From: Methylophaga nitratireducenticrescens
GTDB lineage: Bacteria; Pseudomonadota; Gammaproteobacteria; Nitrosococcales; Methylophagaceae
Direction: 5' to 3'
Assembly: GCF_000260985.4 (NCBI RefSeq)
Contig: NC_017857.3
Location: 2,046,001 to 2,110,000, forward strand
DNA: 64,000 nucleotides
Positions 1 through 6,802 of the stretch are shown here, piece after piece (position 1 is the stretch's first letter; each line of letters starts with the position of its first letter). The notes beneath the pieces are model-generated. The model saw nothing but the letters and a program-made list of their open reading frames with translations. It did not search any database and had not been told where the DNA came from. The position numbers and the translations under genes are program-made.

Positions 1-252
1 ACATTAACTCGTACGGTATTTACGTCAGTGACCACTTTTCTGGCATTGATCCCTATGGCTGTTGCCGGTGGCAGTGCTGTCGCCAGCTTTGCTTTGCCAA
101 TGCTATTTGGCATTGTGATTGGCACCAGTTCATCGGTGTTTATCGCAGCACCTATTGTGTTCTGGATGGGGCAACATCGCATGCGTAAAGGTCTGTCACA
201 GCTACGTCCTTCTGCTGAAGAAATGCAAAAGAAACTGGACGCCATTATGTAG
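1..252 (+). CDS. secF: SecF, protein-export membrane protein (C-terminal fragment)
   Basis: This is the last 83 codons of a reading frame open from the first base of the window, so the gene begins upstream. The visible part starts with TLTRTVFTSVTT, contains two hydrophobic segments joined by a Gly/Ala-rich turn, and ends in a short charged tail (MRKGLSQLRPSAEE). This matches the final transmembrane helices of SecF, the inner-membrane partner of SecD that uses the proton gradient to help proteins leave the SecYEG channel. SecD should lie just upstream, outside the window. The GTG at 28 is an internal valine codon, not the start. The family call rests on a short fragment, but the TLTRT segment is typical. 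Confidence 0.85.
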   Translation, partial: TLTRTVFTSVTTFLALIPMAVAGGSAVASFALPMLFGIVIGTSSSVFIAAPIVFWMGQHRMRKGLSQLRPSAEEMQKKLDAIM

Positions 253-337
253 ATAAATCGAGAATTGGCTTGTAACTTATTAATAATTATGACTTTATGG
301 TGAGGTAACTCACCATAAGGCATTTAAAGGAAAAAAG

Positions 338-1393
338 ATGACGTGGTTGATGTTGGGTGCAGGATTAATTCTGCTGATCGTTGGTGCCGAATTACTGGTA
401 AAAGGCGCCTCACGTTTAGCGACCAGTTTCGGGATCCCGGCTTTAGTAGTTGGTTTAACGGTGGTTGCGTTCGGCACCAGTGCCCCCGAAATGGCCGTCA
501 GTGTCAAAGCGGCTTTTTCCGGGCAGGCTGAACTGGCAATAGCCAATGTAGTGGGCAGTAATATTTTTAATATTTTGTTTATTCTCGGTCTCGCAGCCTT
601 AATCATGCCGTTGATGGTTTCACAACAATTGATCCGTCAGGACGTACCGATAATGATTGGCATCAGTTTTGTCGCTTTGTGGATGATTCAGGATGGCACC
701 ATTGGCAAACTTGAAGCAGCCTTTTTGTTAACAGGCGTCATTTTGTACACGGTGTTTCTGTTTTATCAGGGCAAAAAAACTGGGATTGATGCAACAGTTG
801 AGGTAGAAAAGAATCCGGCACCGACCTGGCAAAATATATTGCTGATCGTAATCGGGCTTGCTTTACTGGTTCTGGGCGCGCGCTGGTTGGTTCAGAGTGC
901 AGTGACGATTGCTTCGTCATTTGGTGTCAGTGAAGCCGTTATTGGCTTGACTATTATCGCTGCGGGTACATCACTACCAGAGGTCATGACTTCTGTCGTT
1001 GCGACCATCAAAGGTGAACGGGATATCGCGATTGGGAATGTGGTTGGCAGCAATATCTTTAATATTCTGGCCGTCTTAGGTTTGTCGGGTTTATTTTCAC
1101 CTATCCCATTAGTGGCCAGCGAACAGCTAATGCAAATAGATATACCGGTGATGTTAGGTGTAGCGATTTTATGTTTGCCATTATTCTTTTTGGGAAGCAC
1201 ATTAAATCGATTTGAAGGTTTCTTATTCCTGGTGTTATACGTCGCCTATGTCTGGTTTACCATTGCAATGGCGCTTTCATTACCCTACCTGCCTCAATTG
1301 CAGGCCGGGCTAATCTATGGATTAGCACCACTGGTCTGCTTGTATGTCTTTTTCTGTCTGGTAAACGATTTATTACGCAGACGCTATAAATAG
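338..1393 (+). CDS. CaxA/YrbG-type calcium/sodium antiporter
   Basis: This is a 351-residue inner-membrane exchanger of the Ca2+/cation antiporter superfamily. Two inverted homologous halves are visible. Each carries an alpha-repeat: GTSAPEMAVS followed by NVVGSNIFNILFILG in the first half (about residues 45-90), and GTSLPEVMTS followed by NVVGSNIFNILAVLG in the second half (about 210-255). The acidic residues in GTSxPE line the cation site in structurally known relatives. About ten hydrophobic helices cover the protein, with a polar loop near residues 145-165. The ATG is preceded by an AAAGGA ribosome site. It is a single gene, convergent with the htpX/lemA pair. Ion specificity (Ca2+ against Na+, possibly K+) cannot be read from the sequence. 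Confidence 0.9.
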   Translation: MTWLMLGAGLILLIVGAELLVKGASRLATSFGIPALVVGLTVVAFGTSAPEMAVSVKAAFSGQAELAIANVVGSNIFNILFILGLAALIMPLMVSQQLIRQDVPIMIGISFVALWMIQDGTIGKLEAAFLLTGVILYTVFLFYQGKKTGIDATVEVEKNPAPTWQNILLIVIGLALLVLGARWLVQSAVTIASSFGVSEAVIGLTIIAAGTSLPEVMTSVVATIKGERDIAIGNVVGSNIFNILAVLGLSGLFSPIPLVASEQLMQIDIPVMLGVAILCLPLFFLGSTLNRFEGFLFLVLYVAYVWFTIAMALSLPYLPQLQAGLIYGLAPLVCLYVFFCLVNDLLRRRYK

Positions 1394-1406
1394 TTTATGG
1401 CCGATT

Positions 1407-1445
1407 CTCTCTCATTTCAAATACGAATGGTTTGGAGTGAGAGAG
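1407..1445. terminator. possible bidirectional terminator between the antiporter and htpX
   Basis: An 8-bp inverted repeat (CTCTCTCA at 1407-1414, TGAGAGAG at 1438-1445) lies in the 57-bp gap between two convergent genes. The 23-nt loop is long and there is no strong T-run, so this is a weak call that rests largely on position. Confidence 0.35.
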
Positions 1446-1450
1446 GATTA

Positions 1451-2476
1451 TTATTGAGCAATCTGTTCTATCTCCGGCCAGCCGTTAATCTCCGGATCAA
1501 ACCCGGGTTCCAATGCCTGAATTCGTTTTACCAAAGGGGGATGCGTTGACAGCATTCCAGACATTTTATTTGAAAGCTCGGCAAACATCATATGTCTGGC
1601 CTCTTCCAGTTCATCATGGTTGGCTTTGTTAGCACCTTGTTGACTGAGTGTACCTATTTTTTTTAACGCACCCGCTAACGCGACCGGATCTCCGGTATAG
1701 CGTGTGGCATCTGCATCAGCAAGATATTCACGTTGACGAGAGATAGCCGCCTGCATGATTTTGCCCATAAAAGCCCCCAGTAATCCCAACAGAATCAGAG
1801 CAATACCGATTAGCAATACCTGAGCACCGCTTTTTCTGCTGCCTCCACCAGAATGCATCAGAATCCGCCCGACAACGTAAAGCGCCATCAAGCCGTGGAT
1901 TAAACCAATTACACGAAGATTGAGCCGCATATCGAGGTTTCGGATATGCGCAAATTCATGAGCGACTACCGCCGTCAATTCATCGCGATCTAATAATGTC
2001 AACGCGCCACGTGTCACGGCAATAGCCGCATTGTCAGGTGAACTACCCGCCGCGAAGGCATTAATTCCGGGTTCGTTTTCAATGATAAAAATCTGCGGTG
2101 TCTGAATGCTGGCGCCCAGCGCCACTTCCTCAACGATGTTTTGATAACGTGTAACCATGGGATCACCAGTTATCTCGTCAATATTGGTAGCTCCCAAAGC
2201 AACTGCAACCTTTGCTCCTTCACCGCCCATGGTGATAATTTTCCACACAGAGGTCAGAACAATTACCGTTGCAACGCCGGCAGCAACCAGCGCAAATAAT
2301 TGCCAGTTAACCATTATCTGTTCGGTCTGATTAATGCTGTCGCCGGTCATTCTGACCGATGCCAGCGCGGCAATTACAGCGGCAATCAACGCCACAGAAA
2401 AAACAAACAAAGTCATCATCAGCCGACTTTGTTTACGGGCATTTGCACCAAGTTGATAGCTGCTCATTGCAGCCAT
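1451..2476 (-). CDS. htpX: M48-family membrane zinc metalloprotease, HtpX-like
   Basis: This is a 341-residue predicted membrane protease. Two N-terminal hydrophobic helices (about 20-45 and 60-85) are followed by a cytoplasmic catalytic part with the zinc motif HEFAH near residue 168. The downstream glutamate lies in the REYLADADA segment, and two further hydrophobic stretches sit between them. This order is that of HtpX, which degrades damaged membrane proteins. The gene follows lemA by 2 nt and is surely co-transcribed with it; a LemA-M48 peptidase pair is a recurring arrangement. ATG codons at residues 1 and 4 are both possible starts. The protein is longer than E. coli HtpX (293 residues), so it may be a LemA-associated M48 paralogue rather than the strict orthologue. 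Confidence 0.85.
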   Translation of the reverse strand: MAAMSSYQLGANARKQSRLMMTLFVFSVALIAAVIAALASVRMTGDSINQTEQIMVNWQLFALVAAGVATVIVLTSVWKIITMGGEGAKVAVALGATNIDEITGDPMVTRYQNIVEEVALGASIQTPQIFIIENEPGINAFAAGSSPDNAAIAVTRGALTLLDRDELTAVVAHEFAHIRNLDMRLNLRVIGLIHGLMALYVVGRILMHSGGGSRKSGAQVLLIGIALILLGLLGAFMGKIMQAAISRQREYLADADATRYTGDPVALAGALKKIGTLSQQGANKANHDELEEARHMMFAELSNKMSGMLSTHPPLVKRIQALEPGFDPEINGWPEIEQIAQ

Positions 2477-2478
2477 CG

Positions 2479-3057
2479 TTAAAACTCAACCTTGGGGGCG
2501 TCTTGAATCGCTTCACGGTCATCAAACTCAAGTTCTGAGGCACGAGTAAAGCTGAACATATTGGCTAGAATATTGGTCGGAAAGGTTTCCAGAACATTGT
2601 TATATTCAAGCACCGTATTATTGTAGCCGCGGCGCGAGGCTGCCACTTTGTTTTCAATACTGGTCAGCTGTTCCATCAAATCACGGAAAGCACCATCTGC
2701 TTTCAGATCCGGATAGGCTTCTGATAACGCAAAGATACCACCCATTGCTTTTCCTAACACGCCTTCAGCCTGTCCAAGCGCCAGCATTGACTTTGCATCG
2801 CCCGAGTCAGTTTGATCACGCATTTTTTCTGCTTGATTGCGAGCTTCAATTACCCCATTAAGCGTTTCCTGTTCATGTTTGGCATAGCCTTTAACGGTGC
2901 TGACCAGCTGCGGAATCATGTCGTGACGTTGCTTAAGTGTAACGTCTATCTGTTTGAATGCATTTTGAAAGATATTGCGATGCCGGACCAATTTATTGTA
3001 TTCAATAATCACATATAAAATCAGTAAGCCGACAATCCCTAGTAATACCCATTCCAT
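2479..3057 (-). CDS. lemA: LemA family membrane protein
   Basis: This 192-residue protein has one N-terminal membrane helix (about residues 3-20), then a cytoplasmic or periplasmic helical bundle beginning YNKLVRHRNIFQNAFKQIDV. It ends in the family's conserved block with ANMFSFTRASELEFDDREA near the C terminus. The N-x-(F/I)-x-QIDVxLKxRxDLIPxLV pattern typical of LemA is readable at about 30-60. The molecular role of LemA proteins is poorly known. Pairing with an M48 peptidase suggests a membrane-quality or protease-regulating role, which is inference. It is the first gene of a two-gene operon, and an AGGAGC ribosome site precedes the ATG. Confidence 0.92.
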   Translation of the reverse strand: MEWVLLGIVGLLILYVIIEYNKLVRHRNIFQNAFKQIDVTLKQRHDMIPQLVSTVKGYAKHEQETLNGVIEARNQAEKMRDQTDSGDAKSMLALGQAEGVLGKAMGGIFALSEAYPDLKADGAFRDLMEQLTSIENKVAASRRGYNNTVLEYNNVLETFPTNILANMFSFTRASELEFDDREAIQDAPKVEF

Positions 3058-3380
3058 ATCTGTGCTCCTTTTTGGCTCTAACGAATTGATGGATCATCAA
3101 TATGACAATCCACATTATCAAACAGCCTACTTTCTGGGAAATCTATAGTCTGCTCAGAATCAGTAAACCTGCATAATTATATTAATGCTGGCAACTATAG
3201 CAGATGAAACAGCTGCAAAATGGTAGTGGTTACGAAGCTGTTGATCAGGTGTATCTTGCTCCCCAAACCGGCAAGCTGATTTTAGGTGATGACTGCTTTT
3301 TCATCTCAGCCTGCCAATCCAAACCTATTTTCAGGTAGAATCACCGCTTCTACTGAACTCCTGTTTTATTGGATTTTAAA
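3058..3380. other. divergent intergenic region between lemA and ettA
   Basis: These 323 bp separate two divergent genes and should hold both promoters. A TATAAT-like box on the minus strand (3176-3181) could serve lemA, but no convincing -35 box faces it. Nothing on the plus strand matches a sigma-70 promoter well. I see no RNA gene, long repeat or additional reading frame. Confidence 0.4.
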
Positions 3381-5039
3381 ATGGCTCAATACGTATATAG
3401 CATGAACCGCGTTGGCAAAATCGTGCCGCCCAAACGCGAAATTTTAAAAGATATTTCCCTGTCCTTTTTCCCTGGTGCCAAAATTGGTGTATTGGGTTTA
3501 AATGGCTCTGGTAAGTCTACCCTGCTTCGCATTATGGCTGGTGAAGATAAAGATTATATTGGCGAAGCCAGACCAATGCCGAATATGAAGGTCGGGTATC
3601 TGCCTCAGGAACCTGAGCTGGATGACAACAAAACCGTTCGGGAAATCGTTGAAGAATCAGTATCTGATGTTAAAGCCGCTTTGGATGAATTGGATGCGAT
3701 TTATGCAGCTTACGCCGAACCGGATGCAGACTTTGATGCGTTAGCCAAAAAACAGGGCGAGCTGGAAAACCTGATCACCGCCAAAGATGGTCATAATCTG
3801 GACAATGCCCTGGAACGTGCAGCGGATGCGTTACGCCTGCCACCCTGGGATGCCAAAGTCGCTGTGTTATCCGGTGGTGAGCGTCGTCGTGTTGCGTTAT
3901 GCCGTTTATTACTCGATCACCCGGACATGTTATTGCTTGATGAGCCGACTAACCATCTCGATGCTGAATCGATTGCGTGGATTGAACGCTTTCTGCAGGA
4001 ATATCCTGGTACTGTTGTTGCCATTACCCATGATCGTTATTTCCTTGATAACGCGGCTGGCTGGATTCTGGAACTGGATCGTGGTCGTGGTATTCCTTAT
4101 GAAGGCAATTACTCTTCCTGGCTGGAACAGAAAGATCAACGTCTGGCCCAGGAATCCAAACAGGAAGCCTCACATAATAAAGCCATTCAGGCTGAATTAG
4201 AGTGGGTTCGTCAGGGAGCCAAAGGCCGTCAGGCAAAATCCAAGGCGCGTTTGAAACAGTTTGAAGAAATGAATTCAAAAGAATTTCAAAAGCGTAATGA
4301 AACCCAGGAAATCTATATTCCACCTGGCCCGCGTCTGGGCGATAAGGTCATTGAACTGCATAACGTCACTAAATCCTATGGCGACAAACTGTTGTTTGAA
4401 GATCTCAGTCTGACGATTCCACCGGGTGCAATTGTCGGCATTATCGGTCCTAATGGCGCGGGTAAATCTACCTTGTTCCGCATGATTACTGGTGAAGAAA
4501 AACCTGATTCCGGTGAAATCGAAATTGGCAGCACAGTGCAACTGGCTTATGTAAACCAGGCACGTGAACTGGATGGCAAAAAAACCGTATTTGAAGAAAT
4601 AGCCGATGGTGCAGATATTATTACCGTCGGAAATTATCAAACCCTTTCTCGTGCTTATTGCGGCCGATTTAACTTTAAAGGTTCAGATCAGCAGAAGTTT
4701 GTGAAGGATCTCTCCGGCGGTGAGCGTAATCGTCTGCATATGGCGAAACTGCTTAAAGAAGGCGGCAACGTTTTATTACTCGACGAACCGACCAATGACC
4801 TGGACGTTGAAACTTTGCGGGCATTGGAAGAAGCCATATTGGCCTTCCCGGGCTCAGCTGTAGTCATTTCGCATGATCGCTGGTTTTTAGATCGGGTATG
4901 TACCCATATGATTGCCTACGAAGGTGATTCCAGTGTGGTGTTCTTTGAAGGTAATTACAGCGATTACGCCGAAGATTACCGTAAACGCTTCGGCAAGGAT
5001 CATCAGCCGGAACGGATTAAATATCGTCGTATGAATTAG
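3381..5039 (+). CDS. ettA: EttA, energy-dependent translational throttle (ABC-F ATPase)
   Basis: EttA is a soluble tandem ABC ATPase that binds the ribosomal E site and gates the first elongation steps according to the ADP/ATP ratio. The 552 residues have two nucleotide-binding domains. The first has Walker A GLNGSGKST (about residue 38), signature LSGGERRR and Walker B LLLDEPTNHLD. The second has GPNGAGKST (about 355), LSGGERNR and LLLDEPTNDLD. The charged inter-domain linker and the EttA arm region lie as in E. coli EttA (555 residues). I place the start at the ATG giving MAQYVYSMNRVGK, because E. coli EttA begins almost identically. A TTG four codons upstream is less likely. The gene is monocistronic. 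Confidence 0.95.
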   Translation: MAQYVYSMNRVGKIVPPKREILKDISLSFFPGAKIGVLGLNGSGKSTLLRIMAGEDKDYIGEARPMPNMKVGYLPQEPELDDNKTVREIVEESVSDVKAALDELDAIYAAYAEPDADFDALAKKQGELENLITAKDGHNLDNALERAADALRLPPWDAKVAVLSGGERRRVALCRLLLDHPDMLLLDEPTNHLDAESIAWIERFLQEYPGTVVAITHDRYFLDNAAGWILELDRGRGIPYEGNYSSWLEQKDQRLAQESKQEASHNKAIQAELEWVRQGAKGRQAKSKARLKQFEEMNSKEFQKRNETQEIYIPPGPRLGDKVIELHNVTKSYGDKLLFEDLSLTIPPGAIVGIIGPNGAGKSTLFRMITGEEKPDSGEIEIGSTVQLAYVNQARELDGKKTVFEEIADGADIITVGNYQTLSRAYCGRFNFKGSDQQKFVKDLSGGERNRLHMAKLLKEGGNVLLLDEPTNDLDVETLRALEEAILAFPGSAVVISHDRWFLDRVCTHMIAYEGDSSVVFFEGNYSDYAEDYRKRFGKDHQPERIKYRRMN

Positions 5040-5143
5040 TTTGAATGATTAACCACAGAGACACAGAGATTTTTTATCCGCAGATTACGCAGATTTTCGC
5101 AGATATAAATATGCGCTTTAATGCGAACGTAGATTTGTTCCAG

Positions 5144-5181
5144 TAGTAGGTCGGCTTACGCTACGATAACTCGACCTACTA
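5144..5181. repeat. REP-like palindrome (GTAGGTCG family)
   Basis: A 10-bp inverted repeat, TAGTAGGTCG at 5144-5153 and CGACCTACTA at 5172-5181, encloses a loop with GCTTACGCTACG. This is the form of the common GTAGGTCGG-type extragenic palindromes of proteobacteria. It lies inside the larger inverted-repeat element. Confidence 0.6.
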
Positions 5182-5322
5182 TTTTATTGAATGGTAATCT
5201 GCAGGTTTGACAGATTCTCGCAGATTTTATTCGAAAGGGAATATCGGTTACTGAAACGTGCAGAGCTAAAAAGTTGATAGCAGGATAGTAGTCGAGAGAC
5301 TCTAGCTATGATTATCAACCTT

Positions 5323-5357
5323 AAAGTCGGGTTACTTGCCTAAGCTAACCCGACTTT
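5323..5357 (+). terminator. strong hairpin with T-rich tail inside the repeat element
   Basis: A perfect 12-bp stem (AAAGTCGGGTTA at 5323-5334, TAACCCGACTTT at 5346-5357) with an 11-nt loop is followed by CTTTTCT. It could terminate transcripts leaving ettA, although it may instead be a second REP-like palindrome. The stem is clear; the function is inferred. Confidence 0.55.
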
Positions 5358-5459
5358 CTTTTCTATATCTTCTATCTATTAATCTGCGAAAATCTGCGTA
5401 ATCTGCGGATAGGTTTCTTTCAAACCTCTGTGCCCTCTGTGTCTTATATGGACTCCCTC

Positions 5460-5670
5460 AATGTTGTCAATTAAGTTACGCGATTAAACGAGAATAGATG
5501 CGAGCTTATATACGGGCTCTGATTGAGTAGCGAACTCGGCCCTATCATGTATTCGCCCCTTCATGACTCATCTCTGTGGCGGCATGTATTGCCTTGACAC
5601 AAAACAGTCTCTTGAAGGTCGGTCTTACCCGTTCACTAACGCCTTAATTGACCAACATATCCTGGACTTT
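5460..5670 (-). ncRNA. candidate bridge RNA/seekRNA of the IS110-family element
   Basis: This non-coding tail of the insertion sequence folds by eye into two stem-loops when read on the minus strand. Target loop: an outer stem (5613-5618 with 5558-5563, then 5606-5609 with 5565-5568), a 12 x 12-nt internal loop (5594-5605 and 5569-5580) and an apical hairpin GGCA/UGCC (5590-5593, 5581-5584). One loop strand holds UUUUGUGUC and matches the flank at 5435-5443 with two G-U wobbles. The other holds CCACAGAGA, complementary to the flank at 6788-6796. Donor loop: stem GCGA/UCGC (5553-5556, 5500-5503), a 10 x 10-nt loop and apical stem GGGC/GCCC. Its strands hold AUACAU (as 6783-6788) and AUAUAAG (complement of 5443-5449), i.e. 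both element ends. The bridge RNA role is established for IS110 relatives; its boundaries here are not defined. Confidence 0.75.
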
Positions 5671-6708
5671 CTATCCAGCCAGCAAAGCTGGCTGGTAGTC
5701 GGTATTCTTTTTCAGCATGGCATAAGCCGTTCTGACGGTCTTGTTAGCCAAGGCTATCGCCGTGACCTTCTTACCTCGGCGGTGGATTAATTGCTTTAAC
5801 CATTGCTCTTTGATGGTTTTTGCTTCTCGCTTGTCCAAGCTTCGGATAACCGCTAATGCCCCTTCAAATAGGACACTACGCAGCTTTTTATCACCCGCCA
5901 ACTTGCTAATAGAGCCGAGCTTTTCCTTTCCTCCAGAGCTGTGCTGTACTGGGGTGACCCCCACGCAGGCGGCCGCCTGTCGGGCATTGTTAAAATGCCC
6001 CGGCTGGCTCAGTGCCAGTTTCAACAGCATGGCGCCAACCGGACCGACGCCTTCTAAAGCGCTTAAACGACGGCACACCGGATCTTGCCTGACCGCTTCT
6101 TTGAAACGTTTCTCTAAGGCATCAACATGGGCGAAAAACGCTCTCAGTTGCTGGTATTGGTGGTAAAGCGCTTCACGGTAAAAATCCGGCAATCCATTTT
6201 CGGCGTCTTCTACTATTTCAGGCACACGTCGTAGCAACGCGGCATCGCCTTTATTGATCGGATGGCCTAGCTCCAGTAACTGATCGCGCAATTGCTTGGC
6301 CAGGGCAACTTTTTGCCGAACCGCCAAGTCGCGCATCATCGTGATACCTTGCTGACATTGCTCTTCCAGTGTGATGGTTCGGCTCGATTTGACTGCCGGT
6401 TGCAAGGCGGCCAGGCCAATCGCTATCGCATCATTGGCATCTGTTTTATGGCCTTGCAAAAACGCTTTTACCCGTCGTGCAGACATCGCTTTAATGCTGT
6501 GCCCGCATGTCTTGGCGAAACGTGCCCAGTAATGGGTTCCACCGCAGGACTCCATCGCTACTAGCGAGACAGGTTCGTTGACTAATAGCGCTATCAGCTT
6601 TGAGCGGTTAACTTGCTTATTCCAAATGACCTGTCCTCTGGAGGACAACTTGCACACCTGAAAAACATTTTTTGCGAGGTCTATCGCGATTACATTAGAC
6701 TCAATCAT
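5671..6708 (-). CDS. IS110-family transposase (DEDD recombinase)
   Basis: This 345-residue recombinase has an N-terminal RuvC-like DEDD domain. The first acidic residue is in IAIDLAKNVFQV (about residue 8), the glutamate in MESCGG (about 53), and the last aspartates in KTDANDA (about 90). A helical linker follows, then the C-terminal IS116/IS110/IS902 domain, with GVGPVGA at about 222 and the serine-containing HSSGGKEKLGSISK near 265, where the family's catalytic serine lies. Both active-site halves are present and the frame is intact, so the enzyme may be functional. I chose the ATG giving MIESNVIAIDLAKN; an upstream start would add nine unlikely residues. Relatives move DNA as a circular intermediate guided by an RNA from the element. 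Confidence 0.93.
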   Translation of the reverse strand: MIESNVIAIDLAKNVFQVCKLSSRGQVIWNKQVNRSKLIALLVNEPVSLVAMESCGGTHYWARFAKTCGHSIKAMSARRVKAFLQGHKTDANDAIAIGLAALQPAVKSSRTITLEEQCQQGITMMRDLAVRQKVALAKQLRDQLLELGHPINKGDAALLRRVPEIVEDAENGLPDFYREALYHQYQQLRAFFAHVDALEKRFKEAVRQDPVCRRLSALEGVGPVGAMLLKLALSQPGHFNNARQAAACVGVTPVQHSSGGKEKLGSISKLAGDKKLRSVLFEGALAVIRSLDKREAKTIKEQWLKQLIHRRGKKVTAIALANKTVRTAYAMLKKNTDYQPALLAG

Positions 6709-6802
6709 GTATGGACTCCTTATGTGTAAAAGCAAGCTGCTAACTCGCTTATTACGTTATCCCCCCTAGGGGGAGGGAGTCCATACATCTCTGTGGTTTA
6801 TG

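Larger units (their letters stand above)
5445..6790 (-). mobile_element. IS110-family insertion sequence, IS1111-like
   Basis: This is an element of about 1346 bp with a single transposase gene on the minus strand. Perfect 13-bp inverted repeats lie just inside the ends (5447-5459 and 6773-6785), 2 nt from one end and 5 nt from the other. Such short subterminal repeats, a non-coding stretch of about 210 nt after the transposase stop and only about 60 nt before its start fit the IS1111 branch of IS110. Only a short CT/TCT core is shared by the two junctions (5442-5444 and 6788-6790), and no longer target duplication is seen. It sits in the outer unit of the inverted-repeat element and leaves cysI intact. 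The exact boundary within the CT core is ambiguous by a base or two. Confidence 0.85.
5051..6798. repeat. MITE-like inverted-repeat element, right arm split by an IS110-family insertion
   Basis: Two arms in opposite orientation bound this element. A perfect 30-bp block at 5075-5104 is repeated, reverse-complemented, at 5382-5411; it is built from degenerate CGCAGATT units. Outside each block are CACAGAG-type units: 5051-5068 on the left, and 5435-5444 joined to 6791-6798 on the right. The right arm is cut by the insertion sequence at 5445-6790. Removing that gives an element of about 400 bp with no coding capacity. Inside are another CGCAGATT run (5211-5227) and two hairpins described separately. 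Similar CACAGAG/CGCAGATT repeats recur in many proteobacterial genomes. Whether this behaves as a true MITE is inference. Confidence 0.7.

Noticed and set aside
3369-3380. TTG start extending EttA by four residues
   Set aside because: The ATG at 3381 gives MAQYVYSMNRVGK, matching the start of other EttA proteins.
5051-5104. Short repeated units (CACAGAG, CGCAGATT) looked like a small CRISPR array
   Set aside because: The units are degenerate, adjoining and arranged as two inverted arms, without regular spacers of constant length; there are no cas genes.
5563-5790. Plus-strand open frame of 75 codons across the end of the insertion sequence
   Set aside because: It runs antisense through the guide-RNA region and the transposase 3' end, has no recognisable family and is explained by both.
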